DNA of 64,000 nucleotides from Xiphydria camelus (taxonomy: Eukaryota > Arthropoda > Insecta > Hymenoptera > Xiphydriidae), in contig OY783192.1 in the NCBI GenBank assembly GCA_963678675.1, positions 1,312,001 through 1,376,000 on the forward strand. Direction: 5' to 3'. A program made the position numbers and the translations under genes. Shown piece by piece: positions 1-11,053 of this stretch (the stretch's first letter is position 1; every line of letters starts with the position of its first letter). Under the pieces are notes generated by a model, which was not told the DNA's origin, made no database searches, and was given only the letters and a program-made list of their open reading frames with translations.

Positions 1-923
1 CCGAGATAAGGTAACCAGCTACAGTCTTCCGCGCACCGGATCAAGTTACGCCGGGGCCCGAGACACTCGCTCTTTGTCCTCGGGTGCGAGCGAGAGAAAC
101 TCGGGAAAGACGGCAACGGGGTTGGTGAGAAAGTGGAAGAGGTGGTGGGAAAAGGAGCAAAATGAAGAGCGGGAAACGAGTGGAGGCGCGGGGTGGTTCG
201 GCGCGAGTGGGGAATTCTCCCTAGAACAAATGCGCCGTAATATCTCCCGGATATTTTCGCCCTATTATGGCCGCGGGAAATTCGTATTCAAAGTTTCCGA
301 TTATCTTTCGAAGGGGCGATATTTTTTTCCCCGCCGTCCTACCTTTCCCACCCCCCGAGACGACTCCGCGCGGTTACCTCTGGAGGGTCGCGAAGGACCG
401 GGGAAGGGCGAGACAAATGTACCCCGATAAGACGGATTTGTCATCTAGCAAACTCGTTCTTCTGTACAGGAAGGTAGGTCGTTCCTTTTGATATATCTGC
501 ACCTGACCCCCGAAACCCGATCGAGGCTTATGCGCCGGAATCGAACCGCGAGTCGGAATATCTTCGAAACGATCTCGAATTCGCTCGCGCGTCCAAGTGA
601 TTTTTCTTCCCTATACGCGTGGATGTATGCACCGATGGTTTGCGAATCACTCGGAGACGATCGACGGATGAAGGAGAGGTAGAGCGGGTGAAAGTGGAGG
701 TGCGGGCTATAAGTATAATAGGTCACGCGAATGGCTACGACTGGGGAAGATCAAGGCGGTAGCTCGGGACGATGTCGCATCCGGAAAGGGCGGAACCATC
801 TCGTCGACGCGGACGGATACTTACTACATATACAGATACTTCCATCGAGTGTGGAATACCGCGTTTACCCAGGTTCGATAAGATTGCAATGAAGGTGAGT
901 CGCCTCGAATGCACGCGAAGAGC
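1..923. other. no gene recognised
   Basis: This is GC-rich DNA with short frames on both strands and no domain. A good splice donor (AAG|GTGAGT) occurs on the plus strand at 892-900, but the frame before it shows no family I know. Confidence 0.5.
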
Positions 924-1016
924 GTGTACGTGTGCCGTGACGTCATGTCGAGGCGTGTATATGTGCCGTAACGTCGTATCGAGTCGTGTACGTGGCCGTG
1001 ACGTCAGCTTCGTAGC
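924..1016. repeat. three-fold 31-bp tandem repeat with CRE/ATF-like palindromes
   Basis: The units start at 924, 955 and 986, each beginning GTGTA and containing GCCGTGACGTC or a close variant. Units 1 and 3 contain the full palindrome TGACGTCA (938-945, 999-1006); unit 2 has TAACGTCG at the same place (969-976). TGACGTCA is the canonical CREB/ATF (bZIP) site. Three phased copies could be an enhancer or just a young minisatellite. Confidence 0.7.
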
Positions 1017-2440
1017 CGCGGGAATGAACTGCTAGGCTTTCCGCCGAGCGGTCTCAATATTTCGTCAAACAGTTTGGTCATCGTCTCTAGGATTTTGGTT
1101 AAATCGATCAATTTTTTTTCTCAGAATGGTTACACCCGGAGCAAATCAGAGATCAATTACGAAACGTTATCTTATCGCCAAAAAGCCAAACCGCCTCGAC
1201 GATATAAACGAATAGCGTTTCGATCGGATGCGAGACACTGCGTTCACGTACGAGTACATTCTAAAAGTTCTCGCGAGAATAAGGCAAGAAAGAGGGAGAG
1301 AATCGCGAGAGCAGGTCGCGCGGGACCGCCGCACGCGAAGAATATCGAAGTTTACCCATGGATGAAACGATAAAACCGTGAGCCGGGTCGCGCGGTTGCG
1401 GCGCCGAGAGTAGGTGGTCGGTTTTAAATCGGTGAAACGAAGCGTCGGCCGCGCGAGCAATTCCGACATTTGTTGGAATTGTTTGTGCCGCATTTCTCCA
1501 ACTGCGCGCAACTCTAAATTACGCGGAAGATACGGAATCAATTTCCTCGGGATTAGAGCGCGAGCCACTTTCGTAATCGGGAACGGCTCGGCTCGCTTAA
1601 ACAAAATCCGTGCTTCGACGATCCCGCCCCAGGCGGTTTACCGCACGCGCTGAAAGTTTCCGAAACCGCTGGAGATTTCCAGGCGGATGTAACTAATTAT
1701 TCAACGTAGCTGCGCGCCGGAAGTTACGCGCCAACGAGGACGGCTCTCCGGTTTTCCTCTCGGAAAGCACGCACGAGACGCGAGGTGAGCTGTAAATCTT
1801 TGCGATCGGATAAATTTCGAAGAATATGTGCTGGTCTGTACAGAGCAGTATTTTGGTTGGCCCCTGGATAACGCGAACGATAGCGACTGCCAGAGATCAA
1901 CCGAACACCCCGCGAATGAAGTCACCGAAAAAGACACGCGACGCAACGCTCACGACAAAGTCATATATACCTAGAATATGGACAACTACGACGAAATCGG
2001 GCCAGCCGTTGTCCCCCTCGTAATTTTTCGGCTTCATTTGGCGCCTTGCCAAATAGCCGCATATCGCGTCGCGCGAGCGAGGCGCCTCCTCAGACACTCG
2101 GAAAATTGCTCGTCCTTTAACATGGATTCGTGCAGCGTGAACAAAAAATGCACGAGGCAACATCCAGCAGCCGTTTCCCGCTTCGAGGAATTTTTACGGG
2201 GGTACTCGTCCATAGGTACGTACAGGTCGATGGCACGCTCGAACATACGGATATCGCGTCTATCGTATAAAGATGGCACTTCGATGTAGAGTGCATTTTC
2301 ATGCAGCGCGCGAACCCGTGAGAATTTCTTCGGTCTGTGGAAAAGGTAAAGCGTGCGGTAACTGCATCACCGTGCAAATATGAAAGTCGTGCCGAACAGC
2401 ATCGGTATTATATGCCGAATCCGTGAACGCGACACCTCGA
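1017..2440. other. no gene recognised
   Basis: Open frames run on both strands, up to 145 codons on the minus strand at 1604-1167. Their Arg/Ser-rich make-up is that of GC-rich non-coding DNA. No repeats or hairpins stand out. Confidence 0.5.
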
Positions 2441-3181
2441 TGTGACGGGAAACTTTGTACGATGCAACGTTCCATAAAACTCTCTTTGTATCTCGAATTC
2501 TTCGAGTTCTCTCAAGTACTCGTTGAAAATAGTATATCTACTTGTTTCAATCAATATTTTTCAAAGTACCACGATAACGTTTGCTAATCATACTAAATTC
2601 GGTGTGACAGGAAACTTTATACGACGCGATGTTCCATAAAACTCGTGCAATACTACGGCCTCGCGTAAAAATTTATTCGACCCTGTTTTTTTCTAACTAG
2701 GATCTAACTGGATTATTCTTAGCTGGCCCCGATGAGCAATGTAACGTCTCGCTGCTCTATAGCCCCTCGTTGAATCAAACCCAGATCCCCGTTCTACAGA
2801 AACGTTGAATTATTCATTTATTATGAATTGAAGGGCTTATTGGAAAAACGTGACAAGCCACAAAATACTTTTATTGAGAAGACGAACTTTGAAGTTCCAA
2901 AAAAGTCTGTAAAATGCATATTTGATTAATATAACCCCCCAGTGTTCTTAACGGATGTATTCTAGTTTATATATTAACGTCTACAATCTTAAAGTATTAA
3001 AAGCAAATGCAGGGGACTACTACAAAGTAAACTGTTTATTTTTGAACAGAGTATGGCTTGTCACGTTTTTCCAATAAGCCCTTCAATTTAGGTCTTCCGA
3101 GTTTTCTCAATTACTCGCTGAAAATAGTAAATTTGTCTCGGTAAATACTTTTTCAATGCACCACGATAACCGTTTATCAAG
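2441..3181. repeat. broken segmental duplication interrupted by an inverted-repeat element
   Basis: Unit 1 covers about 2441-2590. Its first part (TGTGACGGGAAACTTTGTAC onward, to 2482) recurs at 2603-2644. Its later part (2498-2590, with CTCGTTGAAAATAGTA and CCACGATAA) recurs at 3091-3181. The second unit is split by about 446 bp, of which 2826-3088 is a separate element with perfect terminal repeats. Confidence 0.7.
2826..3088. mobile_element. 263-bp non-autonomous element with perfect 35-bp terminal inverted repeats
   Basis: The ends AATTGAAGGGCTTATTGGAA plus 15 more bases match exactly, in inverse orientation, at 2826-2860 and 3054-3088. The interior is AT-rich and non-coding. Identity of all 35 bases suggests a recent insertion. 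No clear target duplication is seen, so the superfamily is left open. Confidence 0.8.
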
Positions 3182-5426
3182 TTTTCAAGCAGATATCAGA
3201 GCTAAAATATATAGCCTTGGGAGATTTATATTCATATCAGAGGCGAGATCGAGAATACCGCGCGCAAAGGATAAAACGAATCCTCTATCAGTTTTGATTC
3301 GTTCAGAAAGCAGCTATCACGACGCTCCCCCCTTTCTATCTATCCTACTCGCGCTCTCTCCAGAAACAACGTGTTCAGCAACCCTAGTGCTATGCTAAAC
3401 GCGCACGTCGCTGCACAAACAGACGCATGGCTACGGGCGGTATAACTGAGCGCACAGGTATGTATTACATACATATGTGCATATATAGGCACGGTAGCGC
3501 GTACGAGTCTCCAAGGACAGGTGATGAACGGGGGATGGGCGGAAGGAGAACGCGAGGGAGGAGTCCTGCGGGCGCACTACTCCCGGTATGATTCCTAGAG
3601 CAAACAAGTACGAGTTTCCTCCGGAGTTTCCGGGACCGGGAGTCGCGTCTGCTCCTATTTGCTTGGCTGCGACTCGCGCGCCTGGAAAAGTTGATTTTCT
3701 TGCGCCCGTACGGGCGGAAAAACACAGTTCTCATTCCTCCCCCGCCTGTTTACGCTTTCCGCGACGGCTACGAGCTCTCCCGGCGGTTTCATCGCGCTGC
3801 CCTGTCCGCGAGACTTCGATTCCAGGTGGGGAAAATTGCGCGGGGATGCGATCGATACGACACGCCGACGTTTCGTGGAGTGATATCCGAAGTGACACGG
3901 TAGAATCGACGCGAGAGAATAAATCATACGAAGGATGATCGAGCGATCGATTCGACCCCAACTCTCCTCTGAACTTTCGACGCGAGTTCCGTAAGAGTTT
4001 CACGAATAACGAGAATACAGACGCGCGACACACGTTCATCGCGAAGAACAGATTATGGCGCGGCTTATCGCGACAATTCCGCGTGGCGCGTTCCGAAAGC
4101 TGTCGGCGCCGCCGATCGCTGAGACGCCTGTGACGCGAAGCTCAGACGCGATGGGGATAGAAACCTTTCGTCACGACGTGGATTATCGACGTCGCCCCCC
4201 CCCCCTCTCCCCCCGGGGCACGTCACTGCTCGCGAGCGAAAGCCCCTCGACGAGTCAATCACGCGCTATAACTACAACACAAGCGCTCTCTCTCTCTCTC
4301 TCGAATGAAGGATTCGAAGCAACGCGTACGCGCCCTTGGACCTATACATTCACATCTGGCAGATTTCTCTTCATCCCTTCCCTCTCCTAGTCCTCTTTCT
4401 CCTCGGATAACCTGTTCTCGCAGCGAGTTCGAGAAATTTCAAGAGAGAGAGAATGGGGGGGGGAGAGCGATGAGGCACCGCCGATGGAAGAGTCGAAGAG
4501 AGGCAAGCCGAGCGCGTGTACCGATTAATCAGGATTCCGTGCGAGAGAGCCCCCGCTTTATGTACCCCATTTTACCCTGCTCTCCCCTGCCTGCCCTCGT
4601 GGAAAGATACAAACACGTTCGAAAAGTGACGCCGGAATTGCAAACGAAAGGATGTTTTATCGCTACGGTGTCGCGAGGCGAAGATCGCTGTAACACGTCC
4701 GTAGCGCGAACGGCGCTGTGGATTTTTTCCTCCCCGGGGACCCACAACGCGCGAGCTGAATGATCCGCTCGGTCGGTACCCAAAGTTTATACGCCCCCTG
4801 TATACCAAAACCCGCGAACCCTAGTAGGCAGCTTTTTATCATGACTGTTTCGTTCGCCTCGTGAAATTCCGATCGAGATTCGACCTATCCCGACAAGGAG
4901 CGCAAAGTCGACGTCGCTGTACCAATCATTCCCTTAGCTCGAGGCCCCGCGATGGCACGGGTTACAGATATAAGGGACGAGAGCTCCAGGGGCGGAAGTA
5001 GCCGGCGTAGGGGGTCCCGATATGACATCTGCGTCTCTCTAATAAAACCGCCGCGAATAAAAACGGACAGAGGCCACCCCGGGGGCTCGAGATAAGCCGA
5101 GCTCAAGTTTATGGTGCTGAGCGCGCAGATACACTTATAGAGGAAACGGACGGCGGCCCTTCTTCTTCTCTAGCGTCCCGTTCCTGGCCGGCTTGTGTGT
5201 GTGCCCGCGCGCGCGCGCCCCTTTATGCGATATAGATAGATATCTGTGCTGTATCCGGACGTCTCGAGCTTCCAACGTCTTCCGGTGAACTCGATCGTCC
5301 TGCGTACGTGCCTTTTGACCCTCCGGTCGTCCGTTGGAGAGCGTCGCACTCGAGAAACGGTGGTATTTGATACTTTGAAGCTATCAGAATTATTTGGACT
5401 TTCGATTGAATTTATTCTCACGTATA
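3182..5426. other. GC-rich non-coding stretch
   Basis: No recognised gene is present. There is a (CT)n run at 4286-4302, C-tracts near 4196 and G-tracts near 4455. The frames on both strands (for example 4305-4763 plus) lack any domain. Confidence 0.5.
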
Positions 5427-5915
5427 CACTGAAAGAGAAGAATGTAGTAGATTTGACTAAATCGGCGGTTACGGATGGGGGAATGCGGATCAAGTTACTT
5501 GGACTAATAATTGACTCGAATGGACTACAATATCGTCCCCTTAATACTACAACTAGGTAACTCGAATTTTCGGTATTGAAATTGTGCACTTATTGCATGC
5601 ATACCTATATTAGTCGCTTTAGAGTGACTGTATCTATATCGTACTACTGGATTTCTAACCTTAAATATACGACAGAACTTATCTCATTGTAGCACTGAAA
5701 AGAGCGTACAAAGTTGGGTACAAAGTTGGGTGTAAAGTAGATAACTGAAAATACCGAAAATTTGAGTTACCTAGTTGCAGTATTAAGGGGACGATATGTT
5801 TCCTTCAAATAACCGTTAATCGGTATAACCCGATTTATTAGTAGGAGCAAGTAATTCTGCATCCCCCCACCCGTAAACGCAGATTTAATCGAATGTATTA
5901 TTTTTTCTCTCGGTG
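5427..5915. mobile_element. family A MITE, copy 1, carrying a nested element
   Basis: The ends are CACTGAAAGAGAAG and its inverse TTTTTTCTCTCGGTG, flanked by TA at 5425-5426 and 5916-5917. Subterminal parts pair (TAGATTTGACTAAATC against its counterpart before 5900, and GGGGGAATGC against GCATCCCCCC). Without the nested 264 bp it would be about 225 bp, like the other copies at 20339, 25925 and 45438. It has no coding capacity. Confidence 0.85.
5533..5794. mobile_element. 262-bp element nested in the family A copy
   Basis: There are about 45-bp terminal inverted repeats beginning TCGTCCCCTTAATACT, with about two mismatches, flanked by TA at 5531-5532 and 5795-5796. The family A paralogue at 45438-45655 has the same surrounding sequence (GGACTACA...TGTTTCCTTC) with exactly the length expected of an empty site. 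Confidence 0.88.
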
Positions 5916-5982
5916 TAGATTGCTATTTCGATGAAGCGCATAAAACTGCATATTTTAATGAGCGCTATATATGATACATATA

Positions 5983-6307
5983 CCCCGTGTTTGGTCTAAT
6001 ATACTCCATATCGGTTGATGTGTCCCGTTCGTTATGGTTTTTTGTAATTCGGTGGTAATACCGATAACCAAGGTCCTCAGAAACATCGGTTATCTCATCA
6101 ATTGTCCAAGCGACAGACGCTCCGATATAGTTTTGATACTCATTTTTATTTTTTCGAATAATCAACTAAATAAACGTATAAGCAGTGTCATTTGATTCGG
6201 GTCTAAGCTGCCGGTATCACCACCGAATTACAAGGACCCACAGCAGACGGAGTGCGCCAACCGATATGCAACCCGTTGCACTGGCGTGTATTAAACCAAA
6301 CACGGGG
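5983..6307. mobile_element. 325-bp foldback element with CCCCGTGTTTGG ends
   Basis: CCCCGTGTTTGGTCTAATA at the left pairs with the inverse at the right end, and TA flanks both ends (5981-5982, 6308-6309). Further inside, ATATCGGTTG and GTAATTCGGTGGTAATACCG also pair with the right half, so most of the element folds back on itself. The small frames here on both strands are artefacts of this symmetry. Confidence 0.82.
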
Positions 6308-7632
6308 TATCGCGACGTTGCATCGAGTAAATGCGCGAAATATTTCCGCGCGATTACCCCTCCTATTCACGTTAATTTCCGTAAAGACGATTAACGCATA
6401 CATCTAAATATATTTATTATATTATATTATATCCCCCGCGTATAGGACCGGATAGGGAAGCTGCTTTTATCCCACGCCACATCACGTCCACGTTCCTCCA
6501 TGCTGAAGCCGTAAAGAAGATTAGATTATAATTGTACGATTTTGACTCCTCGAGCGTGCATAAGCCGCTGAACGGAGCGAAACTGTAGCTTCTCGCTTCG
6601 CGTCACGTAGAATTTCGCAATGTTTCCGGCGTGGGTTGCTCCGTCGTTGCGTTGCGCAACAAAAAGATGAGCGGGGTGACATGGTCGAGGATATGGAAGG
6701 ATTCTTAAGAGAGGATACTGAAGTTAAAGGCTAGGGCGATGCAATCGGTGCCTCTTTCTCAATAAAGCACGTAGAGGTGTAAAAGAGATTCCAAAGAAAA
6801 GAACGACTTCGCGCCTGATATTCCATGAAAGCGCTTATCGTTGTAGTGGAAATCCTGTATCGAAGGACCGAAGGAAAAGTGGCGACTGAATTGCTCGACG
6901 TATTCCAGCAGAAAGGTATGAACAAGAAGGCAGTCGGAATCGAGGTAAAAATGCGTCAAAGGGATCAGGTAAAGGCGAAGGCGAGAGATCGAGTGTGTAT
7001 ACAGTCTTGGCATACTATTCAAAATATCTCAGTCTTGGCTATGCGCGTGATACCCCTATGGGGCAAAAAATGTGAGCATTTCTTCATATTGTACAATTTT
7101 ATAAATAGATCCACATCTGAGAGAAAAGATTCAGTTTGGTTAGTTCTCCGTTTCGTTTCTAACAATAAGTTCGTCGTTCTTCGAAATCTTAAAATAAGTG
7201 ACAATTGTGCGAAATATTGGGTCGGTGTACAATTCACCATTGAATCGAATCTGAGATGAAGCTTGGAATTACGAAAATTTTCGCACGTAGCCGGAGATGT
7301 AGAAATTTAAATATTATAGGAACATCATCGGATCCTTTACAATATGCTTCTAATTACGCACGTAGTTCCTAATTTAACATACTAAGAATCAGAATACAAA
7401 TGCTTCGTTACTACTAGATTTAACGTGTACTTAGAGCAAATTCGGACACGGTAACGGCCCGTAAATTATTCCATTGAATCCAATACAATGTATTACAGCG
7501 TCGTATCTAATCTCTTTATTGAGTTATTATGAGCCGCGTGACACATATAGCATATTCTCGATTTTTTACTTTTAGAAAATATTCAGTTTTATTCAAAGCA
7601 CACTAGTTCAGCAGACATGATTGCTCAATGAG
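6308..7632. other. no gene recognised
   Basis: Mixed composition with an AT-run near 6405-6435. A 144-codon plus frame (6825-7259) has ordinary amino acid balance, but I recognise no domain and see no splice context, so it is not called. Confidence 0.45.
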
Positions 7633-7844
7633 CCCGAGTCGAAATTTTAAATCTACTCTTTTAGGCTTATAATAGGTCGATTTTTCATTGTATAAAAACC
7701 CTATGTCGAGCCTAAGATTGCCCGTTATAGTAAATATTTCAGCAACTTTAGATTAAAATAAGAGCTTATATAAGCTGAGTAGGCCAATGGTAAGTCGAAT
7801 GAAGTATTAAAAGGATCAATGTAGGGGTAAAATTTCGACTCGGG
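7633..7844. mobile_element. 212-bp inverted-repeat element
   Basis: Perfect 17-bp ends CCCGAGTCGAAATTTTA at 7633-7649 and inverse at 7828-7844 enclose AT-rich non-coding DNA. No clear target duplication was seen. Confidence 0.6.
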
Positions 7845-10840
7845 AGAGTTCGATTTTTATTAGATGACATTAAATATTAACCAATGAGGATCGAATGCTG
7901 ATTGAGCGATTTTCATTTCATGAATCGGTGTACCCTGACTAACTATCACCTGAGCTATTTTCAAAATAGCCAAAATTGAAAGACACCCCTTAACATTCGC
8001 ACGCTCGGTAGCTTCTGCTTTATCCCGCCTATAAGATTTGACGAAGTATTCAAAATTCAACTCGCACTGATATCTCGAATAACCTTCAGTCGTCTCGATT
8101 CAGACGAAATGTCTGAAACATTTCCGGCGCACCGACCGCCGCTGCACGGCAATACCGCGCGACTCGCCTCATATCGTCACATCTTTAAGTATGTCGCGTC
8201 GCGTGGAACGTTGCACGCGTCGGTATAGACGCGGCGCAATAAGCAAGGATCCTCGAGCGCAGACAGCCAACGGTATTGTTTTACTTACGAGGCTTTTTGT
8301 CTCGGGCGAGGTAACGACCATTCGTTACCTGCCACTCGACGCGCGAAAGCTCCATTCGTAGGTGAGAGAAAACTCGACCCGTTATACCCCCACCCCTTTC
8401 TCCGCTACGCAGAAGAAACTGTAATAAAGTTAGATCTTCCGTATCTCCCCGCCCCCAACTCCGTTCCACACATCCAAGCCCCTACCCAACCCCTTCGGAG
8501 ACGCGACGCCTACGCCGAGCGCCCTTTAAGTGCCAAAGCCCGACTGTAACGCAACACTTCTCCGTACGCCCCCGCGTCAAATTTTCTAACTTTACTCCGA
8601 CCCCGGGCGGATGCGAAATTTATCAAGTCGCCACCGTCGGGGGGTAACATAAATCTGAGAGTCGCCCGAGAAATAGAAAGACACCCGACAACACAAATTA
8701 TTCCCGAGGTCGGCTCGAACCTCTGCGCGAAAGATGACAAAGTTTCCCCCCTTTTTTTCTCGCAGGCCGGTGGCTCACCGTCGCGCTTCCCCGTGGGAAA
8801 CGCGCCAGCGCGAAACCCTATTTCCGATTCAAAAGAGCCTACGGCCGGCCGCGGCGATCATCGGGCTCGTGTACCGTTCACGGCCATTAGGTGGCATCCG
8901 TGAAAGTAAACAAATTGCGCGGGGAGAAGAGGAGAAACCCCCTCGGAGAAGGCCACGGGGGTTGGGGAAGGCGGACGGCCGAAAATAGTGGCAACGGCGA
9001 CACACAATGGCCGTACGTATTTTATTTCGCGGCGAGATACGGCAGCGCTCGTTGTTTTACGAGTGCGTTTGTTCGCATATTGCCGATTCGCCCCCAAGCC
9101 CTGCCGTCCCCTCGCTCTTTTCTTCTTCTTTTTTTTGTCGAGCCACGAATCGAAACCGAAGCCCCGCAAATCGAGGAGCTCTTCGGCGCCACCCTTCCGC
9201 CGTACCGCGACGCAACGAGAAATACGGAAGCCCGGTGAAATTCATTACCCGCCGTTGCGCGGGGAATTATCGACGAACCGGTAGGTGCGATACGGGCGCG
9301 CCAAAGAGGTCGAATGAAATTTTTGGAAACGATCGCTGGCCGTCATCCAGCCTCGCGAATTGAGAGTACGCGCGGTCCCACGAGCCGAGGGATTACGAAT
9401 ACGCGGTACAAGGAGGATGGGACGTGTAAGTCGGCGATATATTATGCGACGGCCCGCCGGAGAGGAGCTGCGGGAGAGTGATGTAGGGGTGCGAAGGGGG
9501 AGGGGGGTGGGTGAGAGCGAGCTATGAGATATTTTATACTTTCCGTGCACGCTCCTAGTCCAATATGTTTGCCCCGAGCAACAACGGACTGTATCACGTT
9601 CTGGCGGTTTCGTATACCTTTTGCACTCGATACGCTCCGCCACTGGCACATATTAAATAATGTACCGCGCGAGCAAACGCATACGCCGTGCAAGAGGTCG
9701 AACCTCGAAGCCTATTCGTTTTCGTTCGGCGTTATTGATATTGTTTGTGAGAATATACCGTCGAATCTCGCTGCGATATCTCACGTAGATATACGGAGAC
9801 GTAGAAATTAACGGGAAAATGCTAAATCACGTCAGTTGTGCCAACAGAGCGGCTATATCTTAAGAAACTCCTTAATTTTCTCCGTAAGTGGCTTCTTAAC
9901 TTTTAACTCGTTGATGCACGATTCGAGCCCGACGGTATTCCCGATAACGCGCGGTCAGTGCACTTAACCCCCCCCCCCCCCTCTTCGAAGCAGTTTTACG
10001 ACGATTCACTCTTTAATCGCGTGATTATTTGGCCGTAAAGAGTTAATGCGATATTTTTTTTAACAGGCCCATATCCGCTGCGCGAAATATGCGCCAGCAG
10101 TGGGAGCTGCGCTCTAAATTCGTAACTACGTATAACTGAGGAAGTTGGATGAGAGGAATATAATGCGCGTCCGGGAAATTGTGAGGGAACGTCTTTATGG
10201 AACTTACCTCATTTTTGCTATACCGGCCACGTTTACATTTTTCAATATCGCGCGAGAGATACGTTCACACCGGTAGATACGCAAACTGCTACATGCTTAC
10301 TATTGAAATTATATACCCGTTGATTTTAATGAAACTACCATGGAGGGAGGATATTTTTAAAACATTACCCCCCATCACATCCCCGCCGGCGTAACAATAT
10401 CCTTCGCTCCTACTTTCCAATTCGCGAGACTTTTATTTTCCGTCATTTTAAATTCAATATTTTTCTTCTATTAGTCCGACGCAAATCGAAATCTTCTCCG
10501 CTCCCGTCGCCATTTTTGCCCTCATCGGTTGTCCTACTTTCTGTCGTTCATCTTATTGGAAAGTGAAACAAAAAGTAATGATTGGACTGTAAAATGTGGG
10601 CGACGATTCGAAGGAGTAATTTAATTAAACTTTTAGCTGTCGAGTTGGGTATGCAAAGTTCCCTCAATGGTATATTATGATGAATTGATATTTCTATTTA
10701 TTCATCCATCGATAGCCAAAAAAAAATCCACGTATTTAAAAGAAATTAGATTTTTCTTGAGAAGATAAATAAATTCAACCTCTCCTCTCGATTGCAGAGA
10801 GATGCTCAATAAAAATTCTTTCTCCACAAACCTTTTAAAA
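7845..10840. other. no gene recognised
   Basis: AT-rich to 8100, GC-rich 8100-9700 with frames on both strands that lack domains, then AT-rich again. It contains a 13-14 base C tract at about 9967. A minus-strand donor-like AATGAG|GTAAGT lies near 10210, without a recognisable exon behind it. Confidence 0.45.
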
Positions 10841-11053
10841 AATGAGAAAAATGTTTGATTTAATTGAATTTGAAGCTACTGGCGGTCAATTAAATATACA
10901 GTTATTTCAATAAACGTGCAATAATAGTAACCAAACTTTAGTTGAAGCAACTAAATACTTAGCTGCATAAATTAAATATTTGTTCAAATAACTGTATATG
11001 TAATTGGCTGCCCGTAACCTCAAAATTTAGTTATATCGAACAATTTTTTTTTC
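10841..11053. mobile_element. family A MITE, diverged copy
   Basis: The left ATGAGAAAAATGTTTGATTT and the right end pair imperfectly in inverse orientation. The inner blocks TATACAGTTATTT and GTTACGGGCAG match the subterminal blocks of the family A copy at 25925. The outermost bases are decayed, so the borders are approximate. Confidence 0.6.

Noticed and set aside
5965..6403. Small frames on both strands
   Set aside because: They fall in and beside the arms of the foldback element at 5983-6307.
6825..7259. 144-codon plus-strand frame of ordinary composition
   Set aside because: No domain, homologue or splice context is recognised, and an overlapping minus frame exists. Left uncalled.
9915..9940. 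GATTCGAGCCC resembling a tRNA T-loop/B box
   Set aside because: No A box, anticodon stem or acceptor pairing was found at the proper spacing.
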